A DNA stretch of 64,000 bases. Origin: Acidobacteriota bacterium. Lineage in GTDB: Bacteria; Acidobacteriota; Terriglobia; Terriglobales; Acidobacteriaceae. Positions within the stretch are counted from its first letter, which is position 1, and each line of letters opens with the position of its first letter. Positions 43,378 to 51,404 of the stretch are shown piece after piece. The position numbers and the translations under genes were made by a program. Location: positions 53,883 through 117,882 of the forward strand of contig JAKATU010000085.1 of NCBI GenBank assembly GCA_021818585.1, given 5' to 3'. The notes under the pieces were generated by a model that searched no databases, was not told where the DNA came from, and saw only the letters and a program-made list of their open reading frames with translations.

Positions 43378-44553
43378 CTAAACCGCGGCAACCTTGGCGC
43401 CAGCCTGCTCCCGCAGAGCCTCAGCCTTGTTTGTCTGCTCCCAGGTAAACTCAGGCTCCGTGCGCCCAAAATGTCCATATGCAGCCGTCTTCTGGAAGAT
43501 CGGGCGTCGCAGTTGCAGCGTCTCGATGATCCCCTTCGGCTTCAGCTCAAAGTTGGCCCGCACCAGCTTCTCCAGCTCCGACGAGCTCAGCTTGCCCGTA
43601 CCGAACGTATCCACCAGCACGCTCACCGGCTCGGCCACGCCAATCGCGTAGGCCAGCTGCACCTCACAGCGATCCGCCAGTCCAGCCGCCACAATGTTCT
43701 TCGCAATATAGCGCGCCATATAAGCCGCCGAGCGGTCCACCTTCGTCGAATCCTTGCCCGAGAAAGCTCCGCCGCCATGCCGGCCCATGCCGCCATAGGT
43801 GTCCACAATAATCTTCCGGCCCGTCAGGCCGGAGTCGCCCATCGGTCCGCCAATTACAAAACGACCCGTCGGGTTGATGTGGTACTTCGTGTTCTCGTCC
43901 AGCAACTCCGCCGGCAGAACCGCCTGAATCACATGCTTCAGAATGTCCGCCCGCAGCTCCTCGGTCGAAACCGAATCCGCATGCTGCGTCGAAATCACCA
44001 CCGCGTCAATCCGCAGCGGCTTGAAGTTCTCGTCGTACTCCACCGTCACCTGGCTCTTGCCGTCCGGCCGCAGATAAGCCAGCTTGCCGTTCTTGCGAAC
44101 TTCCGTCAGCCGACGCGTCAGCTTGTGCGCCAGCGAAATCGCCGTCGGCATCAGCTCCGGCGTCTCATTCGAGGCATAGCCGAACATCATGCCCTGGTCG
44201 CCCGCGCCGCCCGTATCCACGCCCATCGCAATGTCGCCCGACTGCTTGTTGATCGTCGAAATCACCGCGCAGGTATTCGAGTCGAAGCCATACAGCGCGT
44301 TGTCGTAGCCAATCGAAGCCACCACGCCGCGCACCAGCGCCTGAAAGTCCACATACGCCTTCGTCGTGATCTCACCGGCAATCACCACCAGGCCGGTCGC
44401 CGTCAGCGTCTCGCAAGCCACGCGGCTGTAGGGGTCCTGGTCTAGGCAGGCATCCAGAATCGCATCTGAAATCTGATCGGCAATCTTGTCCGGATGGCCT
44501 TCTGTGACCGACTCCGAGGTAAACAAAAATTTTTCCTGTGCCAAACTTAACAT
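43378..44553 (-). CDS. metK: S-adenosylmethionine synthetase
   Basis: 391 aa from ATG 44553, or TTG 44544, which lies 9 bases after GGAGG and is better spaced (the ATG immediately follows it). MetK motifs: [20 protein letters not shown] (ATP), [49 protein letters not shown]. It makes SAM from methionine and ATP. Monocistronic: a terminator follows and 292 bases precede it with a paired leader region at 44569-44635. Confidence 0.97.
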   Translation of the reverse strand: MLSLAQEKFLFTSESVTEGHPDKIADQISDAILDACLDQDPYSRVACETLTATGLVVIAGEITTKAYVDFQALVRGVVASIGYDNALYGFDSNTCAVISTINKQSGDIAMGVDTGGAGDQGMMFGYASNETPELMPTAISLAHKLTRRLTEVRKNGKLAYLRPDGKSQVTVEYDENFKPLRIDAVVISTQHADSVSTEELRADILKHVIQAVLPAELLDENTKYHINPTGRFVIGGPMGDSGLTGRKIIVDTYGGMGRHGGGAFSGKDSTKVDRSAAYMARYIAKNIVAAGLADRCEVQLAYAIGVAEPVSVLVDTFGTGKLSSSELEKLVRANFELKPKGIIETLQLRRPIFQKTAAYGHFGRTEPEFTWEQTNKAEALREQAGAKVAAV

Positions 44554-44568
44554 CCTCCGTCTTCATTT

Positions 44569-44635
44569 CGCCTGCGCTACCGGCGGAATCCCCGCCGATG
44601 CTCACAACGGCCAGCAGATCGTCTCGCTACAGGCG
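44569..44635 (-). promoter_or_regulatory. Potentially folded leader before metK (possible riboregulator, unverified)
   Basis: Minus strand, ~10-80 bases before metK: outer arms CGCCTG/CAGGCG (44569-44574 and 44630-44635) enclose a hairpin CGGCGG-5 bases-CCGCCG (44581-44597). I do not recognise any known SAM riboswitch consensus. GC-rich sequence pairs by chance, so this is only a candidate. Confidence 0.3.
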
Positions 44636-44845
44636 GAAAAATCTTTAGCGGACCAGACTCCATACCCCGGACTCCAGACCATCGCACAACCCACTCGGGC
44701 CATCTTTGATGCTACCTGACCGACCCCACCCCCGCAATCCAACGCGGCTCAACGGCGTCCAGAGGCCCTCCACCGGCTGAAACCAGCCCCCCAAAGGCAT
44801 CTAGTCCCAAAAATCGTCCAAAACATCTGAAATTCCACCCCGGCC

Positions 44846-45736
44846 TCAAGGCTGCGGCTTATTGGGCTGCTTCTGCCCCGGCGTCTTCAGCTTCTTCCCG
44901 TTGAAAATCAGCGTCGTCGTCGCCCCAAACCGCTTGTAGTCCGTATAGGTCACCAGCTCATTCATGTGCACGTTTTCGTCCATGTAGCCATTGCCGCCCT
45001 CAAAGTGCAGCCAGCCATTCCCATGCGTCCACACCGGAAACCAGTACTTCCCGTCAATCTGCTGCCGAAACGTAATAAACGGCAGCGACAAATCTTCCTG
45101 CCCACGCTTCAAATCATCCGGAACGCTCTTCCCGTCCGTCACCACAATCTGGTGATCCCGCTGGTCCACCCATATCCGCCCGTCAAAATACCGGTGCTTC
45201 TTCACAATCTTCTTGGGCGCCACGTCAAACACGTACGTCTCCACCTGGTCTACCTTCTGCTGGCCCACATACGTCACGTTGTACTCGCCAATCCGCTCCT
45301 GGGTCAGCACAAACGGCAACCGGTGGTTAATGTCCTGAAAATCCGACTCCGACATAAACACCCCGCCATTGCTCAGCGTGCTCGGCGGAGCTTCCAGTAC
45401 CTGGTCCACATGCCGCCCGCGGGCGTTCCGCCCAATCGCGTCCTTCTCAAAATACTCGCCCTTCGGCTTGCCATCGCTGTCCAGCACCTCCACCTTTACC
45501 GTGCGCACCCAGGTGTAGTTGTCCAGCGCATGGGCAAATTCCGTCTCCTTCGCCACAAAATCCGAAATGAGCTGCTTCACCGGAACCGGCGGCGCAGCCG
45601 GATTCAAAGGCCCAAACCCCGAATCCAAAGGCATAAACCGGGAAGAACTCTGCCCCAGAGCAAACGGCGACCCCACCACCGCAAGACCCAACACAACCGC
45701 CAGCAAACCCGCTCTCACACCCCAAACTCTACGCAT
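44846..45736 (-). CDS. Secreted LolA/RseB-like protein, unknown function
   Basis: 296 aa. Signal peptide GLLAVVLGLAVVGSPFALGQ ends near 29. The mature protein has the 'outer-membrane lipoprotein sorting' (LolA/LolB/RseB) strand pattern: FAHALDNYTWVRTVKVEVLD, KDAIGRNARGRHVDQVLEA, KVDQVETYVFDVAPKK, DGRIWVDQRDHQIVVTDGK and TTTLIFNGKKLKTPGQ. The aromatic/Asp-rich strand RYFDGRIWVDQ is typical. Envelope protein of unknown role. Followed by metK 292 bases downstream in the same direction. Confidence 0.7.
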   Translation of the reverse strand: MRRVWGVRAGLLAVVLGLAVVGSPFALGQSSSRFMPLDSGFGPLNPAAPPVPVKQLISDFVAKETEFAHALDNYTWVRTVKVEVLDSDGKPKGEYFEKDAIGRNARGRHVDQVLEAPPSTLSNGGVFMSESDFQDINHRLPFVLTQERIGEYNVTYVGQQKVDQVETYVFDVAPKKIVKKHRYFDGRIWVDQRDHQIVVTDGKSVPDDLKRGQEDLSLPFITFRQQIDGKYWFPVWTHGNGWLHFEGGNGYMDENVHMNELVTYTDYKRFGATTTLIFNGKKLKTPGQKQPNKPQP

Positions 45737-45983
45737 CGAAAATCACCTTGTTCAAAGAATAGACGCGCCAGCCACCCCAAACGTCCCCGATCAGGCAACA
45801 CCCCATTTCGCCCCGCCAAAAACTACCTCGGATTCAGAAACGCCGCACCTATCGCAAGCCGCATCATCCACCCCAAGCCGCGTCATCCACCAACAAACTG
45901 TCATCCCGACCGGAGGTGCGCAGCACCGCAGCGGAGGGACCTGCAGTTTTACTCTTAAGGAGGGGTCAAGACCCTACGGGTGC

Positions 45984-46018
45984 CCCATTCATGCGCGCGC
46001 CGTTCGCGCATGAGTGGG
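45984..46018. repeat. Palindromic intergenic repeat, near-perfect copy
   Basis: CCCATTCATGCGCG, 7-base loop, CGCGCATGAGTGGG: 13 of 14 positions pair, with one G-T. Preceded by GGTG, as in the other copies. Confidence 0.8.
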
Positions 46019-46082
46019 ATCGAAAATTACCTTCGCACTCTACCTATCCAAGCAAATGTCAGAAAAGAGCAAGCATCATGCG

Positions 46083-46127
46083 CAAAAGCCAAAAGCTAAA
46101 AGCTAGCGGCTAAAAGCTAACAGCTAC
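46083..46127. repeat. AAAAGCTA direct-repeat array
   Basis: Successive AAAAGCC, AAAAGCTA, AAAGCTAGCGGCT, AAAAGCTAACAGCTA units with a shared AAAGCT core, in the gap before recX. A different but similarly built array (CAACTGGGAACTGACAACTG, ~10685) lies before the ABC ATPase. Confidence 0.6.
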
Positions 46128-46164
46128 TCACCATCTCTGATATAAACCCCTCAGAGAACCACCC

Positions 46165-46731
46165 ATGCCCTTCCCCCGCAAATCCCGCAAGCCTCAGGAA
46201 CCCCTCACCGAATCCGCCCTCTACGAATACGCCGTAGGAGCCCTCGCCCGCCGCATGCGCACCGTCGCCGAACTCCGCCGCCTCATGCGCACCCGCGTCG
46301 AGCCCGGCGAGCCAGGCGAAACCAAAATGGCCGCCGTCATCGCCCGCCTCCAATCCCAGCGCTACCTCGACGACCGAGCCTTCGCCGTCGACTACGCCCG
46401 CCTGCGCCAGGAAAACTCCCGCTTCGGCAAGCGCCGCGTCCGTCAGGATCTCCAGATCAAAGGCGTCCAATCTGAGCTCATCTCCGAAACCCTCGAAGCC
46501 GCCTACGAAAACGTCGATGAAGAAGCCCTCGCCCGCCGGCACCTCGAGCGCAAAGGCATCCGCCAGCCCACCAATGACAAGGAATCCGCACGCGTCATGC
46601 GCATGCTCGTCCGCGCCGGCTTCTCCACCGGCGCCATCTACAAAATCCTCCGCCAGTGGAACGCCAGCGAAGAAGCCCTGACCGCCCTCGACAACGCCGA
46701 CGACAACCTCGAAGACCCTCCGACCCTGTAA
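46165..46731 (+). CDS. recX: Regulatory protein RecX
   Basis: 188 aa, three-helix repeat protein: ALYEYAVGALARRMRTVAEL, RLQSQRYLDDRAFAVDYARL, RFGKRRVRQDLQIKGVQ and SARVMRMLVRAGFSTGAIYK are the RecX repeat signatures. It modulates RecA filament growth. No recA next to it. ATG 46165; the reading frame is intact, slightly longer than the E. coli protein. A short REP-like relict follows the stop. Confidence 0.92.
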   Translation: MPFPRKSRKPQEPLTESALYEYAVGALARRMRTVAELRRLMRTRVEPGEPGETKMAAVIARLQSQRYLDDRAFAVDYARLRQENSRFGKRRVRQDLQIKGVQSELISETLEAAYENVDEEALARRHLERKGIRQPTNDKESARVMRMLVRAGFSTGAIYKILRQWNASEEALTALDNADDNLEDPPTL

Positions 46732-46808
46732 ATTCAAACCGGGGCGCCCCATGCCCCGCAGGGACATGGGAATCGCGTCAAAGGCGCGCCCAGCAGGTTT
46801 GGTCAGCT

Positions 46809-47600
46809 CTATCTTTTCCGCTGCTTACCAGCAATCCGCCGCAAAGTCTTCGCCACACTAAACCCATCCGGCGGCAGCACCACGTTATACGCCGCATAAA
46901 ACAAATACCGCTGTTCCCGCATCACCCCGTTGTGAATGTACGTCCGCGTATACGGCGTCTCAATCCCATCCACCACGTGGTAATTCGAAAACTCCACCAC
47001 GTCCTTGTCCATGTCGTGGTACACCGGGTCGCGCCACTCGTAGCGAACCTCCATCGGCAAATGCGTATCATCGTCCAGCAGAATCGTAATGCTGTCGTCC
47101 GCCGCGTTCATCAGCGTCACCTGGTCCGCCACGTGATCCTCCGCCAGCTTCTGCCCGTCAAACATCACCACTGTGCCCGGCTCTTTCATCCACTTCCGCA
47201 CCGCGTACTCAATACTGTGCTTCCGCCGCCGCTGGTAGCTCTCGCAAATCTTCTTCACCTGCGGATGCGCGCCCTTGTAGTCCACTTCCGTGCAGGTATC
47301 CCCGTGGTACAGCTCCACCACGTCGCGCTTCTTTGTCAGCTCCTCGCGCTCCGGCCCCAGCGGCTCCCGCCAGTCAAAATACAACGAATACGAGCCATCC
47401 GGCCGCCCCTGAAAGTACCCGGCAATCCGCCCTTCGTTGTACTCGTTCTTCATCCCGAGCCACTTCTGCCCGCCCAGCGCCGTCACCATCTCCCGCATCA
47501 GCGCGCGCCCCTTGCCCGAACCCATCCCCGCGCCCGCCTGCGCATAAGCAACCGAAACAGTTGCAAATACCATCGCCGCCAGCACAAACCATCTTTTCAT
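46809..47600 (-). CDS. Secreted LolA-like protein, unknown function
   Basis: 263 aa. Signal peptide WFVLAAMVFATVSVAYAQA. The body follows the lipoprotein-sorting fold (KGRALMREMVTALGGQKWLG, GSYSLYFDWREPLG, KVxx strands, ITILLDDDTHLPMEVRYEWR, FSNYHVVDGIETPYTRTYIH). The LPMEVRYEWRD and NYHVVDGIETPY patterns match many acidobacterial LolA-like proteins involved in lipid or lipoprotein handling; function is inferred. Starts 10 bases after the SDR gene stop, so the two form an operon. Confidence 0.75.
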   Translation of the reverse strand: MKRWFVLAAMVFATVSVAYAQAGAGMGSGKGRALMREMVTALGGQKWLGMKNEYNEGRIAGYFQGRPDGSYSLYFDWREPLGPEREELTKKRDVVELYHGDTCTEVDYKGAHPQVKKICESYQRRRKHSIEYAVRKWMKEPGTVVMFDGQKLAEDHVADQVTLMNAADDSITILLDDDTHLPMEVRYEWRDPVYHDMDKDVVEFSNYHVVDGIETPYTRTYIHNGVMREQRYLFYAAYNVVLPPDGFSVAKTLRRIAGKQRKR

Positions 47601-47610
47601 CCCGAAATCC

Positions 47611-48405
47611 TCACCCCACCAGCACCGCGCCGCCGTTCACATTCACAATCTCGCCCGTCATAAATCCCGCATACGGCGTGCACAAAAACACAATCGGCCC
47701 CGCAATCTCCATCGGGTCCGCCACCCTCCCCAGCGGAATCGACCCAAAAATCCTCTCCCGCGTATGCGCATCCGCCAGCGCCGGAGCGCTCATGTCCGTC
47801 ATCACCCAGCCCGGAGCCACGCAGTTCACATAAATCCCCTTCGGAGCCAGCTCCGTCGCCAGTCCCTTCGTCATGCTGATCAGTGCGCCCTTGCTCGCCG
47901 CATAATCCGCATGGAAAGCCTCGCCCCGCTGTCCCGCCGTCGAACTCACCAGCACCACATGCCCCGCCGCCACGCCATGCGCCGGCCTGCCCTGCTTCTC
48001 CATCTGCGCCACTGTAGCGCCAATCAGCCCAAACGCGCTGTCCAGGTTCACCGCAATCGTCCGGCGCCACTGCTCGTCCTTCATCTCTGCAATCGCCACA
48101 TCCCGAGGCGGCCAAATTCCGTGATTCACCACCAGCGCATCCAGCCGCCCAAACGTCGCCACCACATCGGCCACCAGCTTGCGCCCATCCACCGGCATCA
48201 ACAGTTCCTGCTGAAAAGCCCTGCACCGCTCCGCGCCGCCGCAAAGCTCCACTACATCCTCAGCCTGCGCCCTCGCCTGCAGATAATTAAAGGCCACCTT
48301 CGCGCCCGCCTTGTGAAACAGCGTCACCGCAGCCCGCCCCACGCCGCGCGACCCGCCCGTCACCAGCACTACCTTCCCCTCAAGGGATAACTCCAATCCG
48401 TTCAT
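47611..48405 (-). CDS. Short-chain dehydrogenase/reductase, FabG-like
   Basis: 264 aa from ATG 48405 (the frame opens at TTG 48450; the shorter form matches the family). SDR motifs: VVLVTGGSRGVGRAAV (NADP-binding TGxxxGxG), NHGIWPPRD, the catalytic Ser in VLVSSTAGQR, YxxxK as YAASKGAL, and a PGWV-type loop (VAPGWVMTDM). The end (IAGPIVFLCTPYAGFMTGEI) is FabG-like. Probably a 3-oxoacyl-ACP reductase-type or related alcohol oxidoreductase. Divergent from pcrA; followed by the LolA-like gene. Confidence 0.92.
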   Translation of the reverse strand: MNGLELSLEGKVVLVTGGSRGVGRAAVTLFHKAGAKVAFNYLQARAQAEDVVELCGGAERCRAFQQELLMPVDGRKLVADVVATFGRLDALVVNHGIWPPRDVAIAEMKDEQWRRTIAVNLDSAFGLIGATVAQMEKQGRPAHGVAAGHVVLVSSTAGQRGEAFHADYAASKGALISMTKGLATELAPKGIYVNCVAPGWVMTDMSAPALADAHTRERIFGSIPLGRVADPMEIAGPIVFLCTPYAGFMTGEIVNVNGGAVLVG

Positions 48406-48494
48406 ATCATCGACGCTATCCCGTTTTTCCACGCCGGTCCAGCCTTCCAACCCACCTCTGATTCAGCCGGTAAAATAGAGTCAGGAACCCCGCC

Positions 48495-51206
48495 TTGCAG
48501 CAATTACTCGACAAGCTCAATCCGCAGCAGCGAGCCGGCGTTGAAAACGTCGACGGCCCCGTTCTCATCCTCGCGGGCGCGGGCTCCGGAAAAACCCGCG
48601 TCATCACCCACCGCATCGCCTATCTCATTCAAGAGCGCGGCGTCGCGCCGGACTCCATCCTCGCCGTCACCTTCACCAACAAGGCCGCCCGCGAAATGGC
48701 CGAGCGCGTTGACGCCCTCATCGGCCACTCCACACTCGCCAAGCCGCTGCTCGCCACCTTCCACTCCTTCTGCGTCCGCGCGCTCCGGCGAGACATTGAA
48801 ACCCTCCGCATCGGCAACGAGGGCCTCACCCAATCCTTCAACATCTACGACGAAAACGAGCAGCAGACCGTCGTCAAGCAGATCATGCGCCGCATGAACC
48901 TCGACACCAAGCAGCTCACCCCCCGCACCGTCCTCTCCAAAATCTCCTGGGCCAAAAACCACATGATCGACCCCCAGGAGTTCTACCTCCAGTCCTCCGA
49001 TCCCGTCAGCGAGCGCGTCGCCCACATCTTCGAGGCCTACCGCAAAGACCTCCGCACCAGCAACGCCCTCGACTTCGACGACCTCCTCCTCGAAGCCGTC
49101 CGCCTCCTCAAATCTTCCGCAGAGGTTCGCGCGCGCTACAACCGCCGCTACCAGTACCTCCTCATCGACGAATACCAGGACACCAATCGCCCCCAGTACG
49201 AGCTCATGAAGCTCCTCGCCGGGCCAAAGCAAAACGTCTGCGTCGTCGGCGACGAAGACCAGAGCATCTACTCCTGGCGCGGAGCCGACATCCGCAACAT
49301 CCTCGAATTCGAGAAAGATTTCCCCACCGCCCAGACCATCCGCCTGGAGCAGAACTACCGCTCCACACAGGTCATCCTCGAGGCCGCCGGAGCCGTCGTC
49401 GCCCGCAACGCTCAGCGCAAGGGCAAGCAACTCTGGACCGCGCGCGAAGGCGGCTCCCTCATCGGCTACTACGAGGCCCCTGACGGCGAAAACGAAGCCC
49501 TCTTCATCGCTGACTCCATCAATAAATATCTCCGAAAAGCCGGCGAGTCAGACGACCAGCCTCGCGCCGCCGTCCTCTACCGCACCAACTCCCAGTCCCG
49601 CCTCGTCGAAGAAGCCATGCGCCGCTACGGAATCAGCTACACCATGGTCGGCGGCTTTTCCTTTTACGAGCGCGCAGAAATCAAGGACCTCCTCAGCTAC
49701 CTCAAGCTCGTCAAAAATCCCAACGACTCCATCGCACTCCAGCGCTGCATCAACACCCCGCCGCGCGGCATCGGCAAAACCACCCTCGAAACCATCGAGC
49801 GCCTCGCCCTCGAAACCGGCTCCAGCTCCTGGAACGCCATCTCCCACGCCCGCCGCGAAAAACTTCTCTCCGCGCGCGCCCTTCACGCCCTCGCCGACTT
49901 CCAGCAGCTCATCGAAGACGCCCGAGCCATGCTCGCGCCCAACTTTGCCGACAAGCTCTCCGAAGACATAGCCGCTACCTCCGCAGAATCCATCGAAGAC
50001 ACCAGCTTCCCAACCGAAGAATCTTCCGAAGCAGACACCAGTTTCGACACGTCCTTCGACTTCGGCGAAGCCACCCAGACCACCCTCGCTCTCATCCCCG
50101 CCGAAGACGACGCCGACTTCAACCCCACATCCTTCAACCCCTTCGCCAGCGAAGCCCCCGGCAAACCCACGGCCTCCAAAACCACCCCCGCCGCCTCTGG
50201 CGAACCCGAGCCCGATCCCCATGCCGAAGCCTTCCGCAAGCCCGGCGGACCCGCCACCCTCCCCGAGCTCATCAGGTTCCTCATCGACCGCTCGGGGTAC
50301 ATCCGTGCTCTCGAAGACGAAGGCACGCCCGAATCCTTCTCCCGCATCGAAAACCTCAAGGAACTCGCCAACGCCGCGCAGGACGCCCAGGAGCGCGGCG
50401 AAACCCTCGACGAATTCCTCGACCACGCCGCCCTCGTCAGCGACACCGACCAGTACAACGCCGACGCCCGCGTCACCCTCATGACCCTCCACGCCGCCAA
50501 GGGCCTCGAATTCCCCATGGTCGTCCTCGCCGGACTCGAAGAAGGTCTTTTTCCCCACTCCCGAACCCTCTCCGACCCCACCCAGATGGAAGAAGAGCGC
50601 CGCCTCTGCTACGTGGGCCTCACCCGCGCCATGGACTCCCTCATCCTCACCCGCGCGCGCTACCGCCGCCGCTACGGCAATGACAGTCCCGAAATGTCCA
50701 CCCCATCCCGCTTCCTTGAGGAGATTCCCTTCGCCCTCATCGAAGACCTCGGCGGAAACCTCAACCACGCCATCTCCGGCAACTCCGTCCACCACTCCGC
50801 TGGCAGCCGCTACAACGACTCCCCGCGTCACTACTCCTACGAGGACGAAGACCAGAGCTCCGGCTACCCCTCTGCCAACCCCTACCCCGCCCGCAACCGC
50901 GCCAAAAAACCATCCGGCGGCTCCGGCTCCCTGGACAACATCGCCCAGTTCTTCGGCAAACGCGGCAGCCCGCGCGTCACTGGCCCCCTCACATCCGCCA
51001 AACCCTCACGCCCCAAACTCAACGTCCCCGAACCCACCGGGGCCACCACCCTCCGCAACGGAACCCGCGTCCGTCACCCCAAATACGGCGAAGGCGTCGT
51101 CTTTCGCCGCGAAGGAGACGGGGAAAACGCCAAAGTTACGGTACAATTTGCAAAGTTCGGAGTGAAAAAGCTGGTCGAGAAATTTGCCCAGTTGGAGCGC
51201 CTGTAA
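48495..51206 (+). CDS. pcrA: UvrD/PcrA-like DNA helicase with an acidic insertion
   Basis: 903 aa from TTG 48495 (AGGAA 7 bases upstream), longer than the usual ~720-770. Superfamily 1 motifs: Walker A GAGSGKTRVI (~28-37), LAVTFTNKAAREM, LLIDEYQDTNRPQYEL, VGDEDQSIYSWRGAD, LMTLHAAKGLEFPMV, RRLCYVGLTRA. The C-terminus ends in the RNAP/UvrB-type Tudor-like KYGEGVVFRREGDGENAKVTVQF. A ~100-residue Asp/Glu/Ser/Thr/Pro-rich stretch (from ~490, e.g. TSAESIEDTSFPTEESSEAD) interrupts the 2B region. It unwinds DNA in repair and replication restart. Last core gene before the AT-richer block. Confidence 0.94.
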   Translation: MQQLLDKLNPQQRAGVENVDGPVLILAGAGSGKTRVITHRIAYLIQERGVAPDSILAVTFTNKAAREMAERVDALIGHSTLAKPLLATFHSFCVRALRRDIETLRIGNEGLTQSFNIYDENEQQTVVKQIMRRMNLDTKQLTPRTVLSKISWAKNHMIDPQEFYLQSSDPVSERVAHIFEAYRKDLRTSNALDFDDLLLEAVRLLKSSAEVRARYNRRYQYLLIDEYQDTNRPQYELMKLLAGPKQNVCVVGDEDQSIYSWRGADIRNILEFEKDFPTAQTIRLEQNYRSTQVILEAAGAVVARNAQRKGKQLWTAREGGSLIGYYEAPDGENEALFIADSINKYLRKAGESDDQPRAAVLYRTNSQSRLVEEAMRRYGISYTMVGGFSFYERAEIKDLLSYLKLVKNPNDSIALQRCINTPPRGIGKTTLETIERLALETGSSSWNAISHARREKLLSARALHALADFQQLIEDARAMLAPNFADKLSEDIAATSAESIEDTSFPTEESSEADTSFDTSFDFGEATQTTLALIPAEDDADFNPTSFNPFASEAPGKPTASKTTPAASGEPEPDPHAEAFRKPGGPATLPELIRFLIDRSGYIRALEDEGTPESFSRIENLKELANAAQDAQERGETLDEFLDHAALVSDTDQYNADARVTLMTLHAAKGLEFPMVVLAGLEEGLFPHSRTLSDPTQMEEERRLCYVGLTRAMDSLILTRARYRRRYGNDSPEMSTPSRFLEEIPFALIEDLGGNLNHAISGNSVHHSAGSRYNDSPRHYSYEDEDQSSGYPSANPYPARNRAKKPSGGSGSLDNIAQFFGKRGSPRVTGPLTSAKPSRPKLNVPEPTGATTLRNGTRVRHPKYGEGVVFRREGDGENAKVTVQFAKFGVKKLVEKFAQLERL

Positions 51207-51404
51207 AAATAGTTTCGTTTCCCGAAATTGCCGACTCTCTACTGGAATTGTCATCCTGAGCGGGTGAGTTGATTTTTAGAAACTACTGATTTATCGAGAG
51301 ATAAATGGGCTGTTTTTGGCTGTGTAGGAACTGTGCAGGCGATTTCTCGATTTCTGTGCATTTCTCGAACCGCGAAACACGATTCTACAAGGGCGCTTCA
51401 TAGT

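Larger units (their letters stand above)
45737..46164. other. 428-base intergenic region made of repeat remnants
   Basis: No gene found. Contents: a two-copy 18-19-base near-tandem repeat (AAGCCGCATCATCCACCCC and AAGCCGCGTCATCCACC, ~45857-45893), a TGTCATCCCGACCGG segment similar to the dispersed TGTCATCCTGAGCG seen at 51247, a palindrome copy (45984-46018), and an AAAAGCTA-based direct-repeat array (~46083-46127). The upstream part may hold the promoter of the minus gene; none obvious. Confidence 0.6.

Noticed and set aside
44569..44635. Known SAM riboswitch class before metK
   Set aside because: Stems are visible, but no conserved core of SAM-I, SAM-II or SAH types was recognised, so no class is named.
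49548..50831. 427-aa minus-strand frame opposite pcrA
   Set aside because: Gly/Glu/Val-rich shadow; the helicase frame has all motifs.
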